A stretch of 64,000 bases of DNA from Flammeovirga pectinis. Its GTDB lineage: Bacteria > Bacteroidota > Bacteroidia > Cytophagales > Flammeovirgaceae. Below are positions 52,773 to 61,433 of this stretch, piece after piece; positions within the stretch are counted from its first letter, which is position 1; every line of letters starts with the position of its first letter. The DNA lies in NCBI RefSeq assembly GCF_003970675.1, contig NZ_CP034563.1, positions 124,001 through 188,000 on the forward strand, given 5' to 3'. The notes beneath the pieces are model-generated. The model ran no database searches and had not been told where the DNA came from. It was given only the letters and a program-made list of their open reading frames with translations. The position numbers and the translations under genes were made by a program.

Positions 52773-54014
52773 TTAATTTTCTTCATCTAATGCATTCACT
52801 ACTGTTAAATCCATAGCCTTTTTTGCAGGAATAAACCCGGCAAAAACACCTGAAATAAGTAACAATATAAAAGCTAAAAATATAATTAATGGGTTCACTT
52901 CTAACCCTTCTATAATCTTACTTTCAGTAGAATGAAAAATGAAATAATTTAAAATTTCAATTATAATAACCCCTAACAATATCCCAATTACACCAGAAAA
53001 AAGTGTAAGTAAAGTGGATTCTGTCACAATCATTATCAACAATTCTCTTGGTGATGCTCCCAATGCTTTTCGTATTCCTAATTCCTTTGTACGTTCTTTG
53101 ATAGCTAATACCATCATATTACAAATACTTATCATTCCACTTAATAGTAATGATATTCCTACTCCCCATAAAAAAAAGTTAAGGTATTTAAAAAGGTCAT
53201 CAAAAGATTTTTTTTGTTCTTTAGCTTCTAGTAAGAAGAGAGCATTGGTATCTTTTTCATCAAACCTTAAAGTCTTAGAAAAATGAGATTTTAATTCTTT
53301 ATCAACAAAATCACTTTCAACAGCACTTGATAATGAAATACCAAATGAAAAAAATGCTTCTTTTTTTTCAAAAATACTTTGAAAAGTTTCTAAAGGAATA
53401 AAGATATTTCTTGTTTCATTTTGAGAAAATAAATTATCATTATCCAATTCACCTATAATTACAAAAGGAACATTGTCTATATAGATTTCTTTTCCTATTC
53501 CTTTTTCATTTTTGAATAACGATTCTTGAGAATACCCTCCAACAATGCAAACATTTCGTTTTTGTGTTTCATCTAACGGATTGAAAAACCTACCTCTTTT
53601 TAATGGTAGGTTTTTAAGATCAAAGAAATCATTGTTTACACCTTTCAAATTACATTGTATATGCTTATTGAGATATGATATTTTTGTAAATCCGTTTTTA
53701 TTTACTTCTAAAGCAAGTTGTTCTATTTCATTGTATTTTAATTGGAGTGATGTTAAATATGCATCTGTAAAAGTGATATTTTTACCTTCCGGTTCTCCAT
53801 TATAAGCCATAGAAGTTTGTCCGCCATATACCCAAACAGAATTCTTAGAATAACCTGAAAAGAGTTTTTGTATACCTTTATACAACCCTTCTCCACCGCC
53901 TAAAAGTAATATTAATATCAACAACCCCCAGGATACACCTAAGCCAGTTGTTACATTACGTACTTTATGTGAAGAAAGGTTTTCTAAAGGTTCTTGTAAG
54001 AATGATATAAACAT
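52773..54014 (-). CDS. MacB/FtsX-type ABC permease, 413 aa
   Basis: One N-terminal helix (GLGVSWGLLILILLLGGGEGLYKG), a MacB periplasmic core (~55-270), and three C-terminal helices (FFLWGVGISLLLSGMISICNMMVLAI, LLIMIVTESTLLTLFSGVIGILLGVIII, IFLAFILLLISGVFAGFIPAKKAM). The sequence KERTKELGIRKALGASPRELL is the FtsX family signature. In this context it may export the locus peptides or confer self-resistance. Confidence 0.93.
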   Translation of the reverse strand: MFISFLQEPLENLSSHKVRNVTTGLGVSWGLLILILLLGGGEGLYKGIQKLFSGYSKNSVWVYGGQTSMAYNGEPEGKNITFTDAYLTSLQLKYNEIEQLALEVNKNGFTKISYLNKHIQCNLKGVNNDFFDLKNLPLKRGRFFNPLDETQKRNVCIVGGYSQESLFKNEKGIGKEIYIDNVPFVIIGELDNDNLFSQNETRNIFIPLETFQSIFEKKEAFFSFGISLSSAVESDFVDKELKSHFSKTLRFDEKDTNALFLLEAKEQKKSFDDLFKYLNFFLWGVGISLLLSGMISICNMMVLAIKERTKELGIRKALGASPRELLIMIVTESTLLTLFSGVIGILLGVIIIEILNYFIFHSTESKIIEGLEVNPLIIFLAFILLLISGVFAGFIPAKKAMDLTVVNALDEEN

Positions 54015-54029
54015 TTTAAAACTAGAGAG

Positions 54030-54956
54030 TTAATCTAATGAATAGCAAGCATGTCCTTCTTTAACAACAGACAATGAATTAATAACCATTGGGATAGTCA
54101 TCTCTTGCCCTTGAGCTTGAAGGATTGTAACTCCTTTCATTTCTTGATTAATTGTTGCAGAGGTAATCCATCCTATTTTTTTATCCAAATTAAAGGTAGA
54201 TGTCATTGTTCCGCCTCCTTCAAAACGAGAGGGCATACCATTCACTACGGTAAATTCTTTATTTTCAGGGTTAGTACTAATTTTTGAAGTACCTTTTATA
54301 ATTACACTCTCTTTTGATAATTTCTCTAATACAAAAGATCTAGAAATGTCAGCAGACATAGCACCCACTAGCTTAGAATTGATTTCCCATTTTTCGTTTC
54401 TTTTCACTGGTTTGGAAGGATAAATTGAAAAAATCTTCTCATAATTAGATTTCAATTGTTCCTTGCCATAGGATTGTTTCAATTGACTAATGACCTGATT
54501 TCTTTGCATTTCTGGAATATCTTGAGTCTCTTTAGTGACCCCTTCCCAAAAGTCATCCATATTGTCAATACCGATAACTTCTCCTCTATTACTGATAGTC
54601 ATTATAAAAGATTGATGGGTCAATGCTTTAAGAATTTTAGAAAATGGATCTTCTCCTCCTTCCGATGTAAAAGTCTGGAGTTGTGGCCCCATTTCTAACC
54701 CTACTTCAAGAGAGGTGAATTTAATCTCAAATATATAATTATTCCCTTCAACCTCTTTAAGGAAAAAAGTGTTTTGACTTTCATTATCCATATTAATAGA
54801 CATTGGTTGACCATTGACAGTCTGCTCTATTGATACAGAATTTGACGTATTTTGATCATATGTTTCTCCTTGTTGAAGATTTAGTTTTATACTTGTTTGT
54901 GCCATTAATGAAAATGGGAAGACAAGAAATAATAAGATTAAAAATTTATTTGTCAT
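54030..54956 (-). CDS. DUF6263-family secreted protein, 308 aa
   Basis: Signal peptide MTNKFLILLFLVFPFSLMAQ. IKLNLQQGETYDQNTSNSVSIEQTVNGQPMSINMDNESQNTFFLKEVEGNNYIFEIKFTSLEV and VKRNEKWEINSKLVG with GWITSATINQEMKG follow the DUF6263 pattern, a beta-rich periplasmic protein of unknown role. Located between the immunity-like gene and the efflux genes of the operon. No catalytic motif. Confidence 0.75.
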   Translation of the reverse strand: MTNKFLILLFLVFPFSLMAQTSIKLNLQQGETYDQNTSNSVSIEQTVNGQPMSINMDNESQNTFFLKEVEGNNYIFEIKFTSLEVGLEMGPQLQTFTSEGGEDPFSKILKALTHQSFIMTISNRGEVIGIDNMDDFWEGVTKETQDIPEMQRNQVISQLKQSYGKEQLKSNYEKIFSIYPSKPVKRNEKWEINSKLVGAMSADISRSFVLEKLSKESVIIKGTSKISTNPENKEFTVVNGMPSRFEGGGTMTSTFNLDKKIGWITSATINQEMKGVTILQAQGQEMTIPMVINSLSVVKEGHACYSLD

Positions 54957-54985
54957 GTTATTTTCTCAATAATTTAGTGAATCTT

Positions 54986-55432
54986 TTAAAGCCCTAAACC
55001 TAATTTATTAAACATCCCTAAAATAATAATATAGGCAACTAAGGTTATCTTATATAAAAGGCTAGCCCGCTTAATAAAATTAGACAAAACTGATTTAGAT
55101 AAATCTAAAACTATTACATTCTTAGTCTTCGAATGCAAAAAATATATCAATAAATATGCAATTACAATCGGAATTAGTAAAAAATAATTAATGCTGTAAG
55201 TATATAATATTGATAAAGCCACGTAAGGAGTGACTCCAATAATTCGACTTCTGGTCTCATCAAAATAATTACTTAAAAAAAATATTAAACAAAAACATAG
55301 AGTGATAACACCACAATAAATGATACCATGAAACCAAATACTAGTAAAACTCCTATTTATAAAGCCAAAATAGGTTAGCAATACCGCTGAAAGCGGCATT
55401 GCAAACAAGTTTATAAAATAGTTTTTATACAT
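54986..55432 (-). CDS. Multi-pass membrane protein, probable bacteriocin immunity protein
   Basis: I start it at ATG 55432 (MYKNYFINLFAMPLSAVLL), which overlaps the last codons of the peptide gene (ATGTATAA), giving 148 aa. The longer frame to 55480 lies inside the peptide gene. It has four to five hydrophobic helices (IWFHGIIYCGVITLCFCLIFFL, YTYSINYFLLIPIVIAYLLIYFL, ITLVAYIIILGMF). Small multi-helix membrane proteins translationally coupled to a bacteriocin gene are usually immunity proteins; that role is inferred from position. Confidence 0.65.
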   Translation of the reverse strand: MYKNYFINLFAMPLSAVLLTYFGFINRSFTSIWFHGIIYCGVITLCFCLIFFLSNYFDETRSRIIGVTPYVALSILYTYSINYFLLIPIVIAYLLIYFLHSKTKNVIVLDLSKSVLSNFIKRASLLYKITLVAYIIILGMFNKLGLGL

Positions 55433-55646
55433 AATTCCCAATGATTCCAGCAATTCCACAACCAGCTCCTGCCATACCAAATGAAATACCTCCTGATAAA
55501 GCTGCTGCTCCTACAACTCCTGTTACAAGATTAGTTAAAGAAACAATTACTAGAACTCCTCCAACTACACTCATTATATCTCCAGCAACACCGCATCCAA
55601 CACCACCTTCAATAATTACCATTTCATTTAAATTAAGATTTTCCAT
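55425..55646 (-). CDS. Double-glycine-leader bacteriocin-like peptide 2, 73 aa
   Basis: The leader MENLNLNEMVIIEGG ends in GG, the cleavage site for a C39 peptidase. The 58-residue core (starting VGCGVAGDIMSVVGGVLVIVS) is Gly/Ala/Val-rich with two cysteines and several GxxxG-type steps, like class IIb two-peptide bacteriocins (Blp-type). The same leader occurs in the peptide at 57869-58057. Processing and export by the C39 ABC transporter at 58138-60261 is the natural inference. Confidence 0.85.
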   Translation of the reverse strand: MENLNLNEMVIIEGGVGCGVAGDIMSVVGGVLVIVSLTNLVTGVVGAAALSGGISFGMAGAGCGIAGIIGNYV

Positions 55647-55715
55647 TATTTATAAAAGTTTATTTTCAAGTGTCTAACTTATTAAAAGCTTACTTACGCT
55701 TACTATTTTTACAAA
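55606..55715 (-). repeat. Shared 5' region and leader codons of peptide 2
   Basis: Leader codons plus upstream TATTTATAAAAGTTTATTTT and CAAGTGTCTA match 58021-58125 before peptide 1. The two precursor genes have a common origin and probably common translation signals. Confidence 0.75.
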
Positions 55716-55773
55716 TACAACTTATTAACCATATAACTATTTTTTTAAACTAAAATCCACTAAACAATAGTTT

Positions 55774-57060
55774 TTAATTCTTAGAAAGTAATTTATATTT
55801 TCCTTTTTTATACATAGTTTTTGATATGGTTAAGATTAATCCTCCAATTAAAACTATAATAACAACTAACAAATATAGAGGAGTTGTTTTTGTTAAATAA
55901 TAGATTGAAAATGTGCTTATTATTAAAAAAAGAGAAGCAACTTTGGAAGTTGTACCATTTAACTGAAATACTCTTTTGATAGATAATGGCATTGTAATAC
56001 TCCAAAAAAAACTACTAGAATATGCTAGTATTAAAGAGAATAAATAAAAGCTACTTATTTTAACCAAGTTAATTTTGAAAAATAAAATTGCTAATAAAGT
56101 TAATGATAAATCTATAAATAATGGGAAAATAAGAAGTCTAGAACCAATTTGAATAATATGATTAAATTGACCATTTGATAAGTACGATCTAAACAATAGG
56201 TCTTTAAAAAACATTAAAAAGTTATTATGGAGATAATTAAATATAAAAATAGGTGAAAGTATAACCCACAATAACGCTTCACTATCGCCAAAATATTTCC
56301 CTGTTTTTCTATACAAAACAATATTGATAGTGATTAGTAAACTTTTCATAAAAAACGCAACTAATATAGTATTTAATCTTGTTTTATTTTTTATTAAAAT
56401 TGTAATAAAAAATGGAAAATGATAATTATTATTTTGGACAATAAGAGAATAATTTTCTGCTATAGATTCCTTGTAATAACCATCTAGAAATGAAAGTATT
56501 ATTAAACACCAATAAAAATTATCTTTCAAAAAGAAGATAAGAAATACTATAATTACTGTTATTAGGTAACTTAATAAGTTATTTTTAAAATCAATTAAAT
56601 ACTGAATATTTCGAAATATGAATATTACATTCATTATTAGAATTAAGCTTTTTAAGATATATTCATTTTCTGCACCTAAAAGCCAGATACACATATAAAA
56701 AAGAGTTATTATGAGGATTAGAGGCGTGAAAAAATAGACAACTAAAGAATATAAATATTTCACAAAAATAGATATTGGATAATAAGAAGGGAATTCTTTT
56801 TTTAATGATGAATAGTTTGGAAAAACTTTAAAAAAAACAAAAAAAACTACTATTAATGTGTTAACAAAAATATTGAATTCATTTAAACTAATAAATTCAG
56901 TATTTCCATTAATTATTAATTTTGTTAAAAGGCTATACAAACCTCCGTATATTATAGTCGTAAATATTGCTATTATGGTAATTAATACTATGCCCACATC
57001 TTTTAATTGATGAGTCAATAACTTCAATCTTATACTAATCAATGTCTTAATCATAACCAA
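55774..57060 (-). CDS. ABC-2-like membrane permease, 428 aa
   Basis: Ten or more hydrophobic segments (LITIIAIFTTIIYGGLYSLLTKLII, IFVNTLIVVFFVFFKVF, LLSYLITVIIVFLIFFL, LTLLAILFFKINLVKI, LLVVIIVLIGGLILTIS). Start overlaps the ATPase gene end by 10 bp, so it is the permease partner of 57051-57803. No clear family beyond polytopic ABC permease. Role probably peptide export or self-resistance. Confidence 0.75.
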   Translation of the reverse strand: MVMIKTLISIRLKLLTHQLKDVGIVLITIIAIFTTIIYGGLYSLLTKLIINGNTEFISLNEFNIFVNTLIVVFFVFFKVFPNYSSLKKEFPSYYPISIFVKYLYSLVVYFFTPLILIITLFYMCIWLLGAENEYILKSLILIMNVIFIFRNIQYLIDFKNNLLSYLITVIIVFLIFFLKDNFYWCLIILSFLDGYYKESIAENYSLIVQNNNYHFPFFITILIKNKTRLNTILVAFFMKSLLITINIVLYRKTGKYFGDSEALLWVILSPIFIFNYLHNNFLMFFKDLLFRSYLSNGQFNHIIQIGSRLLIFPLFIDLSLTLLAILFFKINLVKISSFYLFSLILAYSSSFFWSITMPLSIKRVFQLNGTTSKVASLFLIISTFSIYYLTKTTPLYLLVVIIVLIGGLILTISKTMYKKGKYKLLSKN

Positions 57061-57803
57061 TCCAAGTTTAATTGAGTTTCTTCTACATCAATATTTAACC
57101 ATTTTAATAATTCATCATAGAGTGATTGATTTGTGATAAATTGTCTATATTCTCCTGAAAATGTAATTTTACTATCAATTAATATTCCTATATCTGTACT
57201 TATTTTTTCAATATAATTGATATTGTGAGAAGAGATAAATATGCAACGTTCATTATTGATATATTTCTTTAAAAATAAGCACAGATTATTGGCTGAAACT
57301 AAATCTAACCCCGTAAAAGGTTCATCTAGTATCAATAAATCAGGTGTATGAATGACAGCTGCACAAAAAGCTATTTTCTTTTTCATACCAGTGGAATAAG
57401 TTAAGATTGGTTGATTTAATGATGACTTGTTTTTGTCTTCAAAAAATAAGTCTAACAAATCTTGTATTCTCTTATCAATAACTTCTTTAGGTACTTTATA
57501 AATCTGAGCTATATATTTTAGAAATGTGTAGGCATCTACTTCTTCTATTAAATTTAATTGATCTTGAAGTACACCTATATTTCTTTTCTCTATAGTTGTT
57601 AATTTCGTAACAGGTTTACCATTAATAGTAATAAGACCTTCATCTATTGTAATTAAATCCAATATCGCATTTAATAAAGTTGACTTTCCTTCACCATTTT
57701 TGCCTATCAAAGTATATATAGACCCAGGATTTATATGAATATCTAATATATCTAGTACCTTATGTGAATTATATACTTTCTTTAAATTCTTTATTTTTAT
57801 CAT
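57051..57803 (-). CDS. ABC transporter ATPase, 250 aa
   Basis: Walker A GKNGEGKSTLL (~35-45), Q-loop NIGVLQDQLNLIEEVDAY, signature-like TYSTGMKKKIAFCAA, Walker B LLILDEPFTGLD, H-loop ISSHNINYIE. The S-T-G-M signature is that of the CcmA/bacitracin-resistance (BcrA) type of ATPases. Paired with the overlapping permease gene. Lies between the two peptide genes. Confidence 0.93.
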   Translation of the reverse strand: MIKIKNLKKVYNSHKVLDILDIHINPGSIYTLIGKNGEGKSTLLNAILDLITIDEGLITINGKPVTKLTTIEKRNIGVLQDQLNLIEEVDAYTFLKYIAQIYKVPKEVIDKRIQDLLDLFFEDKNKSSLNQPILTYSTGMKKKIAFCAAVIHTPDLLILDEPFTGLDLVSANNLCLFLKKYINNERCIFISSHNINYIEKISTDIGILIDSKITFSGEYRQFITNQSLYDELLKWLNIDVEETQLNLDWL

Positions 57804-57831
57804 AAAAACAATTAATTATTATAAAAAATTA

Positions 57832-57860
57832 TAAACCCTACTTATTTAAAGTAGGGTTTA
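57832..57860 (-). terminator. Hairpin between peptide 1 and the ABC genes
   Basis: Perfect 12-bp stem TAAACCCTACTT/AAGTAGGGTTTA with a 5-nt loop, 9 bp after the peptide stop; the minus strand continues TAATTTTTTATAA. It probably acts as a partial terminator or mRNA stabiliser that keeps precursor transcript above that of downstream genes. Confidence 0.75.
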
Positions 57861-57868
57861 ATTTCCTA

Positions 57869-58057
57869 TTAACTATATGCACAGTAAACTGAAGCTATTC
57901 CCATACCAATAGCAGTTGGACCTGCTATTAATGCTCCTACAGGACCAGCAAAAGCTGCTACACCCGCAACAAGCCCGGCTGTTGCAATTACCTTATTAGT
58001 TGTTGAAGAACAACCACCTTCAATAATTACCATTTCATTTAAATTAAGGTTTTCCAT
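57869..58057 (-). CDS. Double-glycine-leader bacteriocin-like peptide 1, 62 aa
   Basis: Leader MENLNLNEMVIIEGG identical to peptide 2. Core of 47 residues beginning CSSTTNKVIATAGLVAGVAA, Gly/Ala-rich with cysteines at core position 1 and near the C-terminus (VYCAYS). Ser/Thr and Cys could allow a disulfide or thioether, but no LanB/LanM dehydratase is complete in this window. Likely exported with peptide 2 as a two-component bacteriocin. Confidence 0.85.
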   Translation of the reverse strand: MENLNLNEMVIIEGGCSSTTNKVIATAGLVAGVAAFAGPVGALIAGPTAIGMGIASVYCAYS

Positions 58058-58137
58058 TATTTATAAAAGTTTGTTTTCAAGTGTCTACTCTTTTCAAGCT
58101 TTTCGACTTCCGCTTATTATTTGTGCACAATAATATC

Positions 58138-60261
58138 TTATACCAATGCTAAAGTCTGCATTTTATTATTTTCTATTTTATATGTCTTATCAACATAGTG
58201 AAGTAATTCATCATGGTGAGAAACTAGGATAGTGATTCTATTTTTAGCTTCCTTTTTTAGAATCTCTAAAACTTCTTTCTCAATAGAAGAGTCCATTGCA
58301 GATGTAAATTCATCAAGTAATAACACTTTTGGTTTTTTAAATAAAGCTCTTGCTAATGCTACTAATTGCTTCTGTCCACCAGATAAGTTTATCCCATTTT
58401 CACCAACAATAGTTAAATAATCTTGAGGGAGTTTCATGATTAGTTGATGTAACCCAATTTTTTGACAAAAGTTTACTGCTGCTTCATAATTCTCAGGTTC
58501 AGAACTTAGTGTAATATTTTCAATAACAGTACCTGGAAATAACATTATATTTTGGTCTACTACGCCAATATATTGCCTCCAATTCTTATTAGAAATTAAA
58601 TCTAAAGAAGTTTCATTTACCACAATTTCACCACTTGATATTGTTTGAAATTTTTGAAGTATATTAAATAAAGTACTTTTTCCTGAACCACTATCTCCTG
58701 TCACAGCAATCATTTCTCCTTTCTTTACTTTGAAATTCAGCTTTGACAACAATTCTTTTTTACCTGGATATCTAAAACTAACCTCTTTGAAATCAATTTC
58801 ATCAATTTCATCTATTTTTAAATTTGAATTTTGTTTTTCCTCTTCAACCTTTACAAATTCATACATTCTATCAAACGCTACCTTTGCTTCATTCCATTCT
58901 ATATTTGATAAAGAAACTCTGATAACAGAAGGTGTAATATTCATAGCTACTGTAAGAATTGCCATCATTTCTCCAGTTGTCAAACCTTCTTTAAATACTA
59001 TAGTAGCCCCCAAACCAAGTAGTGCGACAGAAAATACAGTATTCCAACTTTCCATAAAACTTCCTATTTTTAACTGAAGTTTAGAAAAATCAAAAATTCT
59101 AGATTGATACTCGTCGTATATTTGTTTTGTCTGAGCTGTAAAAAATGCCTCTTTTTGGTTCACTTTTACCGTTTTTATTCCTTGAACAGTACTAATATAT
59201 TGACTTTCCGTATGAGCATACAATTCCATGACTTCTTGCTGTGCATCCATTACCTTTTTATTATATTTAAAAGCAACAAAAACATATACCGGAATAAATA
59301 CTACAACAGTTAATCCTATCCAAATATTAAAAAAGCATAGATAAACTAAGGATATAAATACAAGTAAGACGTCAATTACCACACTTGTCATAAAATACGT
59401 AACGACTTGTTGTAAACGCTGCGAATCATTTAATCTTGCTACCATTTCTCCTGTTTTTCTTTGTTGAAAAAAGGAGAATGGCAAATACATTAATTTACTA
59501 AAAAAAGAGTGAATTACTTTTGAGTTAAATTTCTTTGAATGTTTTGATAATAGAACACCTCTAACATATGTAAACAAAACCCTTACTGAAAGTAATATGA
59601 ATAACAGCCCTATTGATAATATTAATTTTGTTAGATCATTAGAAGGGAGTATATAATCAATTAATCTTTGTGAAAAGATACTCATTGACAGTCCTAATAC
59701 TGCGATGATTACTCCTAAAAAACCACCTGAAATTAAATAATTCTTGTCTTCATCAATAATATCTAAAAACCATTTCTTCCTATTCTCCTTCTTATTTTTA
59801 TTTAGTTGAAATTTATCTGTCTTTTCAAGCACTAAAATTGTTTTAGATATCCAAACTTCACTTAATTCTTCTTCTGTATAAACTTTAATACCACGAGCTG
59901 GGTCACCTATAATGAAACTATTATTTTCAGAATTATAACCATAAAAAACAATATAATGTTGTAGCTGTTGGTTTAGAATAACATGTAAAATAGCAGGACT
60001 TTTATGTTCTTTTAAACTTTCAATCTTTGCCTTACACCCATTGGCATTAAAGCCTAATTTATTTGCCGCCTCATAAAGACCTAGTAAGGATGTTCCCGTT
60101 ACTGTCGTTCCACTTAAGGCTCTTAGTTCTTCTAAAGGTATAGAAACTCCATCATAATAATTTATTATACTAAGTAAACAGGCTATTCCACAGTCAGATT
60201 CGCCTTGTTGCGTTACCTGATACTTTTCAAACAATTTATATTTTTCCTTCATTATCTTCAA
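58138..60261 (-). CDS. C39-peptidase ABC transporter (PCAT), 707 aa
   Basis: Cleaves GG leaders and exports the peptide. The N-terminal C39 domain (1-140) has QQGESDCGIACLLSIINYY (catalytic Cys in DCG), LQHYIVFYGYN (His) and FIIGDPARG (Asp). Six-helix membrane domain ~165-445. The nucleotide-binding domain has GDSGSGKSTLF, LSGGQKQLVALARAL, VLLLDEFTSAMD and VSHHDE. The first 26 bp overlap the thioredoxin gene; MKEKYKLFEK (codon 4) is an equal start. 80 bp upstream of peptide 1. Confidence 0.95.
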   Translation of the reverse strand: MKIMKEKYKLFEKYQVTQQGESDCGIACLLSIINYYDGVSIPLEELRALSGTTVTGTSLLGLYEAANKLGFNANGCKAKIESLKEHKSPAILHVILNQQLQHYIVFYGYNSENNSFIIGDPARGIKVYTEEELSEVWISKTILVLEKTDKFQLNKNKKENRKKWFLDIIDEDKNYLISGGFLGVIIAVLGLSMSIFSQRLIDYILPSNDLTKLILSIGLLFILLSVRVLFTYVRGVLLSKHSKKFNSKVIHSFFSKLMYLPFSFFQQRKTGEMVARLNDSQRLQQVVTYFMTSVVIDVLLVFISLVYLCFFNIWIGLTVVVFIPVYVFVAFKYNKKVMDAQQEVMELYAHTESQYISTVQGIKTVKVNQKEAFFTAQTKQIYDEYQSRIFDFSKLQLKIGSFMESWNTVFSVALLGLGATIVFKEGLTTGEMMAILTVAMNITPSVIRVSLSNIEWNEAKVAFDRMYEFVKVEEEKQNSNLKIDEIDEIDFKEVSFRYPGKKELLSKLNFKVKKGEMIAVTGDSGSGKSTLFNILQKFQTISSGEIVVNETSLDLISNKNWRQYIGVVDQNIMLFPGTVIENITLSSEPENYEAAVNFCQKIGLHQLIMKLPQDYLTIVGENGINLSGGQKQLVALARALFKKPKVLLLDEFTSAMDSSIEKEVLEILKKEAKNRITILVSHHDELLHYVDKTYKIENNKMQTLALV

Positions 60262-60772
60262 AACTTTTTGTAATCATCGTGAATTTTGACAACCCTTTAA
60301 TATTTTTTTTGAGCTTCCCTTCTTTATTGTATAAAAATGAATTAGGTACTGAACTAGACCCAAAAATTTGAAAAAACATATTTTCTCTTGCCCTTAAAAA
60401 TTTAAAATTAAGATGATCCAATTCACTTTTTTCAATAAACTCCAGAACTACTTCAACAGGTTCTTCAGAGACCAACACAACTTGAATCTTTTCTTTTTCT
60501 AATATTTGTTGATTCTTTTGAAATAAGAATATCTCATCAATACAGAAATGACATGTAGAATTAAAAAATGTAATCATCACTTTTTTATTGACATACATTT
60601 CAGAAGTAATTACTTCTGTTGTATCTAGATATGATTGAAAAGAAAAGTCAGGTAACTTTTTAATAGTATTTTCTACTTCTCCTTTTTGTTTTAATGTTTT
60701 GATTATGCTATAAGTCAAGAAGGAAATAATCCCTAAAAAAGAAACAATTATTATAAGTTTTCTATTTTTCAT
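60236..60772 (-). CDS. Membrane-anchored thioredoxin-like protein, 178 aa
   Basis: N-terminal helix (KLIIIVSFLGIISFLTYSIIK) anchors a TlpA/AhpC-type thioredoxin domain. MITFFNSTCHFCIDEIFLFQKN carries the CHFC redox motif, and SSVPNSFLYNKEGKL the cis-Pro loop. It faces the periplasm and could form or isomerise the disulfide possible in both peptides. Overlaps the PCAT start and follows the Yip1-like gene by 1 bp. Confidence 0.88.
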   Translation of the reverse strand: MKNRKLIIIVSFLGIISFLTYSIIKTLKQKGEVENTIKKLPDFSFQSYLDTTEVITSEMYVNKKVMITFFNSTCHFCIDEIFLFQKNQQILEKEKIQVVLVSEEPVEVVLEFIEKSELDHLNFKFLRARENMFFQIFGSSSVPNSFLYNKEGKLKKNIKGLSKFTMITKSFEDNEGKI

Positions 60773-60773
60773 A

Positions 60774-61421
60774 TTAACTATATTGGATCGATAAAAAAGA
60801 AATAAAAATAGCCCAAGTTAAAAGTCCACTGCCGTAACCATATAATACAATTTTATAAGCATTTTGATCTTCTTCTACCAAGAATTTTTTCGTGAAAAAT
60901 GTCAAGGAAATAATAAAAAACAACTCAAACAGATTAACCAAATTTAGAGGGTAATTTACCCATTGCATCAGTTCTTCATGATCCAAATAATACCATAATG
61001 TCCATGGTGTAAATGAAACCATATCGGTAATAGTTGTAACATTTGTAATCGTTGAAAACCAAAACAATTGAAAAAAACTGGGAATTAGAAAGATATATTC
61101 AGCAATTATCACCACTCCCATAGTTTTACTAAAGGAGAGTGAAATATCAAATAAAACTGCTCCAATTATTAAGGCTAAAGTGATCAGTATAACTTTAATA
61201 CCCAATATTATTGGTACTAATACATATGCAAACCACCAATACTCTAAATTCCATTCCAATAGTCCGTCAATTTGTTCAATTGTCAATTGTTCTCCATAAG
61301 TGGAATACCAAACATCTTCTGTGAAAAGAAACTCACTAGATATAAATTGAATGAGCCAAGACAGAAAAACGAGTAGTATAAAGAAAGTAAGTTTGTTCGA
61401 TTTTAAGATTGAATTTATCAT
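60774..61421 (-). CDS. Yip1-like polytopic membrane protein, 215 aa
   Basis: Five hydrophobic segments (LTFFILLVFLSWLIQFI, WWFAYVLVPIILGIKVILITLALIIGAVLF, VVIIAEYIFLIPSFFQLFWF, LFELFFIISLTFF, YGSGLLTWAIFISFLSI). The overall pattern resembles Yip1-domain proteins that accompany peptide-maturation loci in Bacteroidota. Role unknown. 12-bp gap to the glycosyltransferase gene. Confidence 0.65.
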   Translation of the reverse strand: MINSILKSNKLTFFILLVFLSWLIQFISSEFLFTEDVWYSTYGEQLTIEQIDGLLEWNLEYWWFAYVLVPIILGIKVILITLALIIGAVLFDISLSFSKTMGVVIIAEYIFLIPSFFQLFWFSTITNVTTITDMVSFTPWTLWYYLDHEELMQWVNYPLNLVNLFELFFIISLTFFTKKFLVEEDQNAYKIVLYGYGSGLLTWAIFISFLSIQYS

Positions 61422-61433
61422 TGTTTTATTAAT

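Noticed and set aside
55441-55677. Plus-strand Pro/Thr-rich frame opposite peptide 2
   Set aside because: Exact antisense of the Gly/Val-rich bacteriocin core; no start or export signal.
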